A stretch of 64,000 nucleotides of DNA from Sanderia malayensis (lineage: Eukaryota > Cnidaria > Scyphozoa > Semaeostomeae > Pelagiidae), in the NCBI GenBank assembly GCA_013076295.1, contig RQOL01000847.1:103951-167950 (forward strand), read 5' to 3'. A program made the position numbers and the translations under genes. A model generated the notes under the pieces. That model had not been told where the DNA came from. It saw only the letters and a program-made list of their open reading frames with translations, and ran no database searches. Of this stretch, positions 11,190-30,535 are shown piece after piece. Numbering within the stretch: the stretch's first letter is position 1; every line of letters begins with the position of its first letter.

Positions 11190-11315
11190 ATCGAGTTTAG
11201 CTTTGTCCGAAAATTTGTTTAGTCCGAAAGTTTTTTCGTCTGAAATTCCTAAAAAAGCGTCCGAAAGTTTCTTGTCCGAAGTATTTTGTCCGAAATTTTT
11301 AGGTCCGAAAGTTTT
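11190..11315. repeat. Degenerate GTCCGAAA interspersed repeat
   Basis: GTCCGAAA occurs five times in about 120 bases with variants (GTCTGAAA, GTCCGAAG) at irregular spacing, each followed by a T run. Origin unknown. Confidence 0.6.
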
Positions 11316-11903
11316 CGGTTTTAATGTACTTCATATAGTTCATATAGATAGTTGAACATGGAGAACCCAAATACGAAACAAAATTTAGGGTCAGGCAATT
11401 TGTTAGATGGTTGTGGTAATTTCTCTTTCTATTAGAAACTTTTCAATTCAAAATATGTTTATCACGGCAAACGATACTTGAACACTACTGCTTCATCAAT
11501 GCATTCATCTAAAATTTAGTCTCAGAAGGGGGCAATTTTTCATCCATAAAAGGGGCATCTTTTAGCGCTATTATGTTTTCTATTTCGTATACCCATTTTG
11601 GCTGTTGTTTTCTGGGTGTATATTTGTACCACATTTTCCCTGTATTTTTTATTTGCTCTTCAATTATCTACTTTCCCAACATATTTTCTTTGTGTCTTCT
11701 GACCTCAAATGACTTGGCAAAGGCAAAGTTTATACAAACGCTCATTCAAAGTCTCAGCATTAGCCCCCCCCCCCCCTCCAGACGAAATGACTGTTGGCTG
11801 AAACAACCTAATACACTCCAGACAAGACCAACAGGGATTCAGCATCCATATCCCTTCTTTTCACTCGCTTCCCGAATCCCGATTTTTATACACACATGCT
11901 GGT

Positions 11904-12718
11904 CAGGCGCGCCGGAAGCATTTTGAGACGGCGGGGGCAGCTGCTCAAAAAGGGCACATTTTCAAAACCATTTCTTTATTTGACGCATCGTATTCTAAAT
12001 GTACGTTCTGCTGTTGCTGATGAAAGTGCCACAAAACTGTATAGTTGCCAATGGTGTAGATAGGAAACTTATAGGGGGTGGTGGAGAAATTCAGATTTTC
12101 CGACAAAAATTTAATGAACATTTTTGTTTCTTCAAGACCATGAATGTAAGATAAGGAAATTAGCTAGAACTGAACGTAAGCAGAAGATATTTATTTTCCG
12201 ACAAGATCAGCAATTTTCCGACAAAACGGTAGTTTAGCTCTACAGTAATATATACCGTAAATCCTCGCAAAAACGAAATTTTAGCCTAATTATTGTTCAA
12301 TATTACGCAAGATAAAAGCTATACAATGCAGCCAATCAACAAAGTTATAGGTTTAAACTTGCTGTTGTTTGCAATACATTCCTAAAAAACTTCAATGTTT
12401 AGAAACCTGGACCCAACATCCTTGCAAATAATTATCAGGATGGGGGCTTATTCGAGGGAAGGGCTTATTCGAAGTTGGGAGATTATTCGTGGATTCAAGG
12501 ATTTATGGTATGGGCAGCTCTTGAAACTCGTTTTTTAATGCGTCGAAATCGATAAGGTCAGAAATGCAGGCTAATTTATCCTTCACATCCTCTCTAAACT
12601 TTTAATTTGTTAACATCTGGTCCAAGTAGCACATACCCCATTGAATATGTAACACACATTGACATTTTCAAAAGGGCACAGTGCTGCCCCCGCTGCCCCT
12701 GGGCTTCCGGCGCCCCTG
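11904..12718. mobile_element. hAT-type non-autonomous element with exact 8-bp target duplication
   Basis: The left end CAGGCGCGCCGGAAGC and right end GCTTCCGGCGCCCCTG are inverted copies. ATGCTGGT stands immediately outside both ends (11896-11903 and 12719-12726). An 8-bp duplication and ends beginning CAGG fit the hAT superfamily. There is no transposase ORF. A TA-flanked MITE (12255-12508) is nested inside. Confidence 0.85.
12255..12508. mobile_element. TA-flanked MITE of the CCGTAAATCC family, nested
   Basis: Ends CCGTAAATCC and GGATTTATGG, flanked by TA on each side. The right half holds TTATTCGAGG-type motifs shared with the copy at 17222-17670. It lies inside the hAT-type element, so it inserted later. 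Confidence 0.65.
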
Positions 12719-13301
12719 ATGCTGGTTGCGATCACCCCAGTATACGTTGCCCCAGTATAGGTTCTTGCAGCCCCAGTATAGCTGGCAGATGACGTAATTT
12801 GATGAAACTTTGTCAAGGCAAGAAATGGTGTGAGCAAATTGGTGCAAAATGGCCGGTATTATGCCCACAGAAAAGAACACCGGAGCTCCTTATATGAAAG
12901 ACTGTTGTGTGTGATGTGATTTTATAATATGTTCATGTTCAATGTTTTATATTCGCAGTGTTGTGTATTGTTAGATCTTTGAAATATGATCGCCGGGATA
13001 AAACAATAACTTGATCTTACCCCAAATAACTTGATTTTGTTGTTCATCTAAAGCGATTTTACATTGTTCATGTATTAATATTGCATTCCCTTTTCTATTG
13101 TCCTTCATATTGATGTTTTTCTTTGGGTAGGATTCAACAATTTTCAATTGGCATCTCTTTCCTTGCAAGATGTTACTGCAATTGATGGGGATCGTCGAAA
13201 GAGATGCCTCTTGATCGTTGCTGAATCTATCTTACATTGGAGTTTTGCAAGTCACGTGGTACATATGTTGTACATTGTATGTTTTGGTGGAGTGAGACGT
13301 G

Positions 13302-13738
13302 CCGTATGGCGGCGCCAGCTCCAAAAAAGTGGGAGGGATTTTTTTCCGGGGCGGGCAAGAAGTTTTTACGCGTTGTTTTAAAATGTTTTAAAACAACACC
13401 CGTTGATAGCAGCTTTGAAAGTAAAAGGATAAATATGTTGATGAAGTGAATTTCGTAAATATATACGGAAACAACTATTGATATTCTCTTGCAAAGGATG
13501 AAATTATTATAATCTGACCCATTCATGTTTTCCTGTTGTAAGATACATGAATCTTAAGGATGTAATTTAACAACAAATTTTGTGTTTTACATTGAAATAA
13601 TCTTGCGACACAATTCACAAAACGTAGGCCTACCCCCCCCCCCAATTTTTTCATCGGATTTGCATGAATCTCAGAGACCATCTTTCTGAAAAAGTGGGGG
13701 GGGGGCTAGTCCCCCCCATTCCCCCCTGGCGCCGCCAC
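13302..13738. mobile_element. TIR element with GGCGGCGCCAG ends
   Basis: TGGCGGCGCCAG near 13305 is matched by CTGGCGCCGCCACTG near 13725 on the opposite strand. C and G runs flank the inside of the right end. No clean target duplication could be read, so the exact ends are uncertain. The ends resemble hAT-type termini. Confidence 0.5.
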
Positions 13739-13924
13739 TGATTGGCTCAGACGTAAGTCGCGGTGGTCTCGGTTCTGGCTTTGGCTTTGGTCTTGGCTTG
13801 GGCTTATACCTAAAATTTGATTGTTTGTTTATTAACTGCGCTTATCCAAGGACGTCTCGGTGTCCACGTAGTTTCAATAACAATGAAGGACATCTCGGTC
13901 GTGTCCACGTAATATTCAAACTTC

Positions 13925-14012
13925 AGTCTTCAAATTCTCTAAATCTTCGTAATATCGTATAATTCTTCATAACTCTTCATAACTCTTTATAATCTTCGTA
14001 ATTCTTCATAAC
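13925..14012. repeat. Degenerate tandem repeat (ATTCTTCATAACTCTT-like)
   Basis: Units close to CATAACTCTT / CGTAATTCTT recur about seven times over roughly 90 bases. Confidence 0.6.
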
Positions 14013-14171
14013 TCTTAAAATTCACCCGCAACTCGCTGCAATTCGATACGTGGATTGTTGCCGCTCACAATAATCAAACATATAATAATAATGAAAGAGC
14101 CGATACAATAGTAATAATAATAATGATAATAAAGAAGGGCCCCATGACAGTTTCATAGTCTCTACATTGGC

Positions 14172-14513
14172 TTGTGCGATGACTCTGAACTCTTGTATGG
14201 AGAAAGCAGCTCTTTGCAAGAAGATCAACGAGATCCATCTCTATACCAAAAGAATCGTTGCAGGAAATATTGGTATTTTCCCTTCCTGGAGCGACTCATT
14301 AGTGAGCTCGACAAAATATTTTCTTTTCAGGCTTGCAAATTTTGTATTAAGCAAGCACATAACATTCTACAAGCTGACAGAAGAGAACTTGGGGAAAATC
14401 AAGCAGCTTGCATAAGGGTGTGGGCGCAAAACATGTTTTACCGACCCCGATACTGTCGCTATTGTGCAGTTTCTTCGGGCAGACGACGCACCTGCATGCC
14501 GTCCACAAGCTAA
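14172..14513 (+). pseudogene. Possible fragment of a hAT/THAP12-type transposase ORF
   Basis: An open frame includes SLYQKNRCRKYWYFPFLERL followed by ISELDKIFS, reminiscent of the 'YY...FLDHLISELD' segment in hAT-derived repressor/ZMYM-like proteins. Only this short stretch supports the call; the rest is not recognised. Repeats surround it. Low confidence. Confidence 0.3.
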
Positions 14514-15176
14514 AAATATGATAAATATGATAAATGGTAGTAGATTTGTGCAAGAAATTGCGTTGCGTGGTGTCAAAAGGGTCAAAATTTTGGAGGAAAG
14601 TAAAATTATTTTCAAATAACCGCGGTCGAAATATGAGCAGTTGCCAAGTGCATAAAGCCTTGCATGTGTGTGTAGGTATTTGAAGCTTAAAATGGTGTTC
14701 TTTCTGGCAAAACGGACTTCCAAGTGCAAGCGCAAATAATGCCGCGCTGTTTGTAGACCATAATACTTCTGCGTATCCAAGAAGTGTGCTTTCAGCAGTT
14801 GGTGCGTACAAAAGTGTTCCCGCAACTGCAGAGTTATTTTGGGCCTGTAGTAAACAGAGTTTACGATATTCTGAAATGAGGATCCGATATTCTGAAATGA
14901 GGAACGAAGACAAATTTTGTCTCAGGGGGTGAACGAGAGAATTAAAGATATTCACAAGGGCATTTTATTTCACGAAAACTTTCTCGTCTTTAGTACTGTG
15001 GCCCACAGTCTGTGGGCATGGTGCCGAACCTATATTCGAGAGGGGGGGGGGGGGCGATCCGATCGCATCAATTCCATGGTCGGTGCGGTGGTGTGGTGGT
15101 GTGGCTTTTTTATCTGTAGAAAAGAGTTTTTTGGAGATGCTGTGTTGTGTCATTTAGATCATTCTTACTTTTGAAA

Positions 15177-22719
<7,543 letters not shown>

Positions 22720-23011
22720 CCTTCAAAAACAAATACGCATACTTCCAGTTAGGCATTCTTTGACACCATATTAAAAATATACTGTATTGGCAATGTGATT
22801 CTATCTTTGCTGAGTAATCTATTTCATTTCACTGGATTGTTGATGGATGCTCTTGAACTTTTATGCCTTTTCCTCTGTATAGTTCAATGGGCTAAATTGT
22901 GTTATTGGATGTTTCAGTAATTGTTGTTATTTTATAACCCTAGAATGCCTTTTGCAGCTTCATATCATCACTCAGAAAGAGTTAATTCTCACAAAGACTT
23001 TCTTGGTTTGC

Positions 23012-24403
23012 TTATTTCCCAATTAACAATTTACTTTTGTATTGGTCAGGGTAAAGGGTCGAGAGAAAGGAATCAGTTATAACAGCAGACAGTCCCCAAA
23101 CTTTTCTATGTGCAGCAGTAAATACAGGTAATCTGGAGCCATTTCTAAAAGTAGTGTAATATTGGTAACGAGCATCCAGTAGATTGGTTATTGGAATGGC
23201 AAATACTTCTGAAACCTATAATGAAAAATTAAAACAACATGAATCTATCTCATGAATCAACACTATTATTTGTTTTTGCAAATATGAAGAGACCACCAAA
23301 ACATTCTTTTTGGAAATAAGGAAGTATTAAAGTGCTCGTAAGATGTAATACCTCATTGTGATTAATGGGCAGATCTTCTAATATGAGTTTTCCTAAGTAG
23401 GAGACGAATGGAGAAATAATCATTGTCCTTTGCTAAAAAATAAAAAAAATAACCTGACATAATACAAGCTCAGTCAATACAACCTCCAATCATTTTGGAG
23501 AAAAATTCAAAATATTTAAACTTCTTGGTAAAGAACATGTCTGTTTAAATGGTCATAAATAAAACCAAAAATTAATGGGGATACCCTGTTTGGCTGCGGT
23601 CTTAACGGTGCCCAAAGGTCAATTATACTTCTATTAATACCAAGTTCTTCACATGTTTCTCGCATAGCAGCATCTTGAATAGTTTTGTCAGTTGGGTCTC
23701 GTTTTCCTCCTGGGAAACTTGACAAAATACAAATAAATAAGATTCTCCATTCAATAACATTTTTGTGAATGTCTTAATGCTAAATGCTGCGAGTTGAGCA
23801 CATTAGAGCAAATTGTTGAATCATTTACTATCAAAAAAACAAATAACATGATAAAATAAAGATGCTTTACCACTTTTACTGGATCACCTGCAACCTAAAA
23901 GCTTGAAAGATTTCTTGACACACAGCAAACTAAAAACATTGCTACCAACACTCAGAAGCATACATATAAAACCTAAGCATTCACACAAACTTTGTATAGA
24001 AACAACTGCCTCTATCAAGAGAAATTTCACCATGATTGTTTTTAAGAATAAAATTTAGCAGTTTATCTTACCTTACTTCAGATCTGTGAGAACTTAAGTT
24101 GCTTGACCTCAATGTATAAAGCAGACATGTTTTTTCATCAACGATACAAATAGGCACCAAAATACCAGCCTCTGGTTTATTTCTTGAAAACATCTTCTTA
24201 AAAAGTTCTTTTCCTTGTTGCTTTTGTGAGCATGACATCAAAAAGTCCTTTGCCTTGCTGCTTTCAATAAATGATCTTATTGATGAATCTGTTATCACTT
24301 GCTGATTGTTTACAGAAGAGCATTTTGCCCTTATCAAACAACAGAACTTAAATCTTCTATTTAATCGGATGGAAGCAGGACATTTTCTGAGCAATTTCTC
24401 CAT
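23012..24403 (-). CDS. NUDT8: Nudix hydrolase, CoA-diphosphatase type (NUDT8-like), 4 exons, 249 aa
   Basis: Exons in coding order: 24403-24072, 23717-23585, 23432-23352, 23215-23012; phases join cleanly to 750 nt. The Nudix box reads GGKRDPTDKTIQDAAMRETC then EELGI (about residues 114-138), with the catalytic REXXEEXG glutamates present. The preceding SFPGG and the D-x2-D-x5-AAxRET spacing are those of the CoA/ADP-sugar type close to NUDT8. The N-terminal ~70 residues are basic and lack early acids, which suits a mitochondrial presequence (inference). The gene is convergent with PSMC2, with 292 bases between the stops. The substrate, CoA or related diphosphates, is inferred from family. NUDT7/19 are alternatives, but the compact length favours NUDT8. 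Confidence 0.85.
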
Positions 24404-24944
24404 CCAAACCTTCTGGTACCAGCACGTGTGTTCAATAATTCAATTTCTCTAGATGCGTCATACTAAAAAAGATATTCCCATTGAAAATTTCATGTTCGAA
24501 AAACGAACAGCTCACGTCAGCAAACTCGTTCTTGAGAAAGGGAAGAGAGGGACAAAAATTCAAGCACAACAACAAGGCAAGAAGTAGCGGGTGCTGTACT
24601 GTTTATTATTTGTAGAAAGGTGGTGTCTATCCAGGTATGGTTGCTGCGTTATCAATTTTAAGCCACCTTTACAAGTCTGTTCTTTAAGTCGTATAACGCC
24701 AGCCTAATTCACGTGTATCTTTTACGCATGTGATCATTTGGCAAAATTGAATTGGCCTAACTATCTAAATCTTAAAGGAGGATCTGTCAGTAATGGTCTA
24801 AGGATGAGGTTAGATGGACATATCAATGAAAATTAATCCAATTTCAAAGTAATTAACTTGTTTCTCACCTTCTCTTGCCGAACTTAACTTTCAGTGGAGG
24901 ATTAGTTTTCCAGGATACCTTGCAGAAATTTCAAGGAATTTTAT
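24404..24944. other. Upstream region of the Nudix gene; no gene seen
   Basis: AT-rich, no convincing open frame. The interval should contain the Nudix 5' untranslated region and promoter; no TATA box or other element can be assigned with confidence. Confidence 0.4.
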
Positions 24945-24953
24945 CTGGATCAC

Positions 24954-26202
24954 TAGACTCACTACATTGCGTCCCTGTGCCTCGCTCGTTTTTACTCGCT
25001 CGTTTGAGGGACTTATGGACTTCTCTGGCGGAAAAAATCTTCTCTGGCGACAAATTTTTGTCGCCCCAATCAGATTGCAGTATTTAGGTTTTAAACAATA
25101 GCCATTGTTTACTTTGACCAATCGCGTTCAACCACAATTTAGGCCAAGAAAAATGAGGTTTAACTCGATATTTAACGGACCAATCTGGACTATAAGAAGT
25201 GGCGTGGCGTCAATTTTTAATTCAACATCAAATGGCGGGAAAATGCCGAAGCTGTGGGAAAAGTTAAAAAGAATGAAAACACAATAAGTTTTCGTGCTTT
25301 TCCGAGAAATGTTGACAACAAAGTCTTCATCAATTGTATGTTTTTGTATATGGGTCGCGTATAAGTAAATGTAAAAGCTGCTTTTCGTTTGATAATCGCA
25401 TTTCATTAGGACTTGTTGTATTCATGATTATGAAAAACAACACATAATTTGATAACCTGCGTGGATTCAGCACTAAAGAAAGCATGTCATGTATTATTAC
25501 ATATCATATTTTATCCTAATAATCTGATTAATAAAAACAATTGTTCTTTAGTTACATGTACGTCAAAATTCAAAACAATTTCTCTCATTAATTCAAAGCA
25601 AATATTGAATATACCTAACAAAGTTTCTTCTTTCAATTCAGTAACCAAAGGTAAAGTTAGAAATTAAGGTTCATTTAAGTTTGTTAATTTAATGTTGAAT
25701 ACTATTCTTCGTCCTTCAGCCGACCATGAATCTGGGATTTAATCTGTGAATGTAACAATGAAAATAATTACTTTTCATTGTTCATAAAATAACCCAAAAA
25801 TTAATTGGTCGGCTCGTGAAAGGCCTAAACATGTTTATATCAAAGTTGAAATTAAATCAAACAACTGCAACCGCCAGTGATTTGCAAAATCCAACAAGAA
25901 ATAAATTGGAAACGAAAAATGAAACTTACCTGTTTCTATACTTCCAAATAAAAAACCTTCGACATGCAACCATTTACATATTTCTTTTCAAAGAAAATGA
26001 AAACTTATTCATAAACGGCAACAAAGCAAAATATTGACATTTTCGCGTCCCCATCAATTTTCCAAATTCCAAGTTTTAATCTTGTAGCATTACATCAGAG
26101 CGAGGCGGCACATTTTTTTCCAGTTTTTGACCTGTAAGTCCATAAGTCCCTTGTGTTGAGCGAGTTGCGAGCGAAGCACAGGGACGTAATGTAATGAGTC
26201 TA
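24954..26202. mobile_element. TIR element with 9-bp target duplication (Mutator-like signature), 1.25 kb
   Basis: The left end TAGACTCACTACATTGCGTC is matched by the inverted right end GACGTAATGTAATGAGTCTA with few mismatches; the arms share CCCTGTGC.TCGCTCG and GGGACTTATGGACTT. CTGGATCAC is duplicated exactly at 24945-24953 and 26203-26211. No transposase ORF. The 9-bp duplication is the same length as that of the fold-back element at 6436-8340, but the end sequences differ. Confidence 0.8.
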
Positions 26203-26581
26203 CTGGATCACAACAAAATACAGAACCTAAACGCAACCCACCCGAACCCGGACCTTTTCACGATTGCCCTTACTCACCGCGTGACCAAAATTGACGTCAT
26301 TTCACGCCACGAGGCAATGCCCATGTTCTTCTCGTCCTTTTTTACTTCATATTTCTTTATGAAAGCAAATCAAAGGGGGCAAATCTGCTCTAGATCAGCA
26401 AAATCCAACGTCTGCTTAGTTTCTCTATCTATATTCAAAAGAAGAACTTGAAAAACTACTTCTATATTTACTTACGATCCACTGGTAATATTTTGGCACA
26501 TCCCGTACGTACCACTACATTTCATTTCATTTATTCAAATTTAAACTTTTTAATTACAATATACTATTAGGGATATAAAAA

Positions 26582-26620
26582 TATAATTGGGCAAGTTCAG
26601 CCTGAACTTGTCCAATTATA
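26582..26620. repeat. 19-bp hairpin upstream of the CatSper gene
   Basis: TATAATTGGGCAAGTTCAG and CTGAACTTGTCCAATTATA form a 19-bp stem with one C in the loop. The single non-Watson-Crick position would be a G-U pair in one RNA orientation. It lies about 200 bases upstream of the first predicted coding exon. Confidence 0.65.
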
Positions 26621-26822
26621 AGGTTTTCAAGATTGTTTGTTAGTTATTTGTGGAATTTTTAGTTAATTATTTTCAAAAAAACTTCTATTACAAAGTCTGT
26701 AATTCTTTAATCGAACTTAACTATCTGATGAAAGTCTAATACACTGTTGCAGCATTAGCTAAGTTGCAAACGTTTGAAATGGATGATTTAATATTTCGAT
26801 TATGTTATTATTTTATAGAAGT

Positions 26823-29041
26823 ATGACTGAAGTCGTAAAGAAGAGATGCGATGCATCATTTCACCATTTTATTTGCAAAGTCACTACGGTACAAATATCA
26901 TTGTGCTTCATACTAACCGACATTCTCTACAAGTTCCTATCAAGGATTTCAATCCATCGGTATCGGTATCCACCTGCTTGCATTGCATTGCCTAATTATG
27001 ACCTCTGTTTAGAAAATTAATACCCGGATTTCATTGTTTTTAGACATTAATATTCAATGGGTTTGTGATGTTTATAATATTAATGAACTCGTTGGTAGTT
27101 GGACTTGAAACAATTACAAAGCTTAAAAGAGACCATGCCGCTACATTTTCAACTTTGAATGGCATATTCTTGTTCATTTATACATCTGAATTCATCCTAA
27201 AAGTGTATTCTGAACCCAAAGGCTATTGGAAAAGCAGTTACAACATATTTGACTTCACTGTCCTGGTACTTTCATATGTTCAGGTTGTGCTAGACAACCT
27301 ACAGGTCGACGAGGGGTCACTTGAAGTACTTAGGTTACTCAGAGGTGAGATTTGATTTTTTACCAAACTACTTGGTATTTTGTTTAAAGGATTTTATGTT
27401 TGGAAAAATTGCTCTTCATTTTCAACCGACGTGATCTGTTTTCATTTTTGTAGTTATAAGAGCACTAAGGACGATATCATTCGTCGAAGGTCTACAAGTA
27501 CTTGTGACGGCATTAATTGTCACTATTCGTAAATCTGTAGTAAATGTCGTTGTTCTACTTGTACTGTTGATGATATTCTTCGGTGTTGTTGGCTACTACA
27601 TTTTCGGATACGATGATACAGGTGATAAGGAAAGATGGGGCAGTCTTAGTGGTGCGATGTTGACACTTTTTACCTTTGTGACAGTAAGTAACTTGGCTTG
27701 CACAGCAGTAGATGTGAGTCATCTCGTGTATGTGCTTTTTATAATCCTGATCAAATAGTTAAAACAATGTTTTATTATTACAGGCTGATGGGTGGACGCA
27801 AATTCAAAAGAGGTTGGATGAAAAATTTTCATACAGCCAATGGTTTACAGTTATATTCATATTTCTTGGTCACTTCATCTTCACCAATCTCTTTATTGGT
27901 ATTATTATAATGGTACGCCGCCTTCCCTATGAAAAGTTACGTTTCATACCTAATCATAAGTTCCAATTATTTATGAACAATTATTCTTGATCATTCATTT
28001 TTGAGCGTGAACAATATAAAATACATTTAATTTTGTTCCAGAATATTCATGAGTCGACCGAAAGATATAATGCAACAAGGAAGAAAGAAAGAGAAGCTAT
28101 TTTGCAGGTTGATTAATTACGCTTTGATTATTATGTTCTATTTATTGTTTAAAACGCTTGCTATGTATCGAAAATATCGAGAAAAAATGTACCAAATCCT
28201 TTTATACACAAAGAACAAGAGTCTTTATGCGTAGGGGATGTTATAGAAATATCTAATCGTATAATTTCTCTACCGCAGCTAAAGAAAGATTATCTCTACA
28301 AGAGACAACGAGAAGATGTCAAGCAAATGCTAGTAAAACAGGCAAGGAAGAACTTACCTTATTGCTTACATTAGATATAGCCTTCCACTTGTTCAATTTA
28401 TTATTAATTTGAAGCCCCATAGACTTTCCATATTTACGATCGTAATTGGTCGTCCCCCCAGTGGGAAAATAGTTACTCGCACATTTTGATATTGATTCAT
28501 TCTTACAGAGAAATAGCAAATATGCAAACTTTACAGAAATGACACAGAATTTTCGACGCACACTGCGCCATGATGACTTTGTACTGATGACAGATACTTG
28601 TTGTGGCCTCACGTGGCTGGAAACGTACATTGATTCGTTGGATTACTTGGATGCATTTTCATATAGGTAAATATCAAACTATGTTGTAAGTTTAAGCATT
28701 CTCAAACCCATTTTATTGCAATTCCGACCAGACCCTATGTCCACTGCAGGGTGTAGTTATACTCCCACTCCTTTCAAATATTTACTTGGGTTTTAAAACA
28801 TGGCGAAGACTGTGTCATTTGGGGGATGCACCAAAGACGCGTATGTGGCATTTTTGGCCCTTTTACAGTTTGAAGTTGTGGTAGGCCCTTTTTTTTGCCA
28901 TGATTGTGCAATTTCAATTTCACTTTGCCCCTTTTAATACATTTACATTTCAGGTGTCAACAATCGCATTTTGCCCTGGCGACCAACATTGCTGAACTGC
29001 TAGAAATGAAAAAAAGAAAGCGGAAATTTTGCCCATTTTAA
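26823..29041 (+). CDS. CATSPER3: CatSper3-like sperm cation channel subunit, 8 exons, 366 aa
   Basis: Exons: 26823-26888, 27044-27344, 27454-27683, 27784-27912, 28042-28107, 28279-28341, 28509-28666, 28954-29041; phases join to 1101 nt. The product is a single six-transmembrane domain. S1 is FVMFIILMNSLVVGLET; S4 has arginines every third residue (RLLRGVIRALRTISF); the pore holds T-A-D-G-W (residues 199-203), the [S/T]xDxW signature of CatSper alpha subunits. S6 is FIFTNLFIGIIIM, followed by a charged C-terminal helix region. FVEGLQVLVTAL after S4 and the short N-terminus fit CatSper3 best; CatSper4 is the alternative. CatSper is a pH- and voltage-gated calcium channel of the sperm flagellum. 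Intron 6 uses a GC donor (AAACAG|GCAAGG at 28342), without which the frame stops. The start exon is the least certain part; it follows an AG at 26818-26819 and could have an upstream non-coding exon. Confidence 0.88.
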
Positions 29042-29640
29042 CAGAAATGCTGCATAGAGGAGTAAAGTGAATGAAGTTTAGCAAATTATTATTCAATGGT
29101 AAAGGAATGCAATTTTTCAATTATCTAAACGTTTGAAGTGGCATCATTACATTTAGTGAGTGAAGTGGAAAAAAGAAGCGTTAAAATATGGGGCATCTGG
29201 GGGACGGGGAAGCTTAGCTTAGCTACTCAATGATCGAGGTCTGTGAGTATAGTCTTTTTGTGTGGCTTGTATACTGTGCTCCTCCCTTCCTTTTTCTCAT
29301 TCTCGTTAAGTTCTCCATTAAAATATAAAGTCGAACTCCCTGCTCTCTGTTGTCCATTGTGGAAGTATATTAATTTGTTCCTAGACTAATGGTTTGGTTT
29401 GAGTTATGTTGGTTATTTTTAGTCGGTTTCAACTAATTCATATACATGTTTGAATGTTAGGTTTATTGAATTGGTGGAAAATTAATTTTATTCCAATCTA
29501 ATATTCACTTTTCTCTCTTCCATCATTATCAAGAACGGATAAGAGCATTAGGCTCTTATCCTTTTTATGTTCTTGGCAACGCAGTAGTTTATCTAAAATT
29601 CACAGAAAAGTTACTTTCCGTAGAAATTTTACACTCGCTA
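29042..29640. other. Intergenic, no gene seen
   Basis: AT-rich. Contains a 10-bp GGATAAGAGC/GCTCTTATCC hairpin at about 29537-29561, whose arms extend loosely with AAGAAC…GTTCTT. Nothing else is supported. Confidence 0.4.
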
Positions 29641-29863
29641 ATACTACTCGCCATATTGGTTGAGCAACTGCTGCCATGTCCTCCTCCGCAAATTAAGATG
29701 ACTGAAGCTGATGAAATCTCGATGAGGGGTTTTGGGCATGTTGCGATATTATATTCTTTCGCACAAAGGCTGCTACCGAAACCAGTCCCTGAGAAGTTCC
29801 TGATGAGATCAATCGAAAACAGCAAGAAGAAAAAATTCAATTCACTTTGGGCACGAGAAAAAG

Positions 29864-30038
29864 AAGGTAATCATCGAAGCATTCTTCAGCAGGAGGATGT
29901 TTCTGATTTAGTAGCGCCAGATTCATAGAAGTATATTTTTCGACAGAGTCGAAGGGTATACCTCCTCTTACTGATGAGAATCTGGCCCTACTAAATCAGA
30001 AACATCCTCCTGCTGAAGAATGCTTCGATGATTACCTT
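29864..30038. repeat. 61-bp inverted repeat formed from a piece of the RT element
   Basis: Arms 29864-29924 and 29978-30038 are inverted copies with one mismatch. The right arm plus spacer (29941-30038) is a near-identical direct copy of about 30419-30517 further along the same element. The insertion interrupts the ORF. Confidence 0.8.
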
Positions 30039-30535
30039 CTGGAATGATGAATGGTCACCTTTCGTTGCCTTCCGGAAAAATTGGAAAAGAATACATCAGT
30101 GAATGCACACGTTTGATACATGAATGGGTTAACGAAAGCTCGCTTCATCTGATTTCCATAAAAGCTCTTATGTTAATGCTATCTCTTCTGCTGCAAAAGC
30201 CAACCAGGAACTCGAAAAGCAAAGATCATTCAAACTGCCTTAAGAGACGATTAGAGTTGTGGAAGAATGGGGAATTTGACCTACTCTTACAAGAAATTCG
30301 ATTCATTCAGTCTAATCTTGAACAGCAACAACGCAAAAAGTCCATCGAAGAGGTGTCCAAATTGTTTCAAAAGATCGTGATTTCTGGCAAAGTCAACGCA
30401 GCACTCCGACTTTTATCTGAGACAGAGTCGAAAGGTATACTTCCTCTTACTGATGAGAATCTGGCGCTACTAAATCAGAAACATCCTCCTGTTGAAGAAT
30501 GCTTCGATGATTACCTTGTGGAAGGTGTTGTGTGG

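Noticed and set aside
13600..13735. C and G homopolymer runs as a regulatory or structural element
   Set aside because: They lie inside the right end of a TIR element and are simple low-complexity sequence.
14347..14955. Two long overlapping minus-strand frames (152 and 202 codons)
   Set aside because: No recognisable motif, unusual composition and overlap with a better-supported plus-strand fragment; probably chance.
15020..15065. G run near the PSMC2 start as a promoter G-quadruplex
   Set aside because: A single uninterrupted G run, without the four spaced tracts needed.
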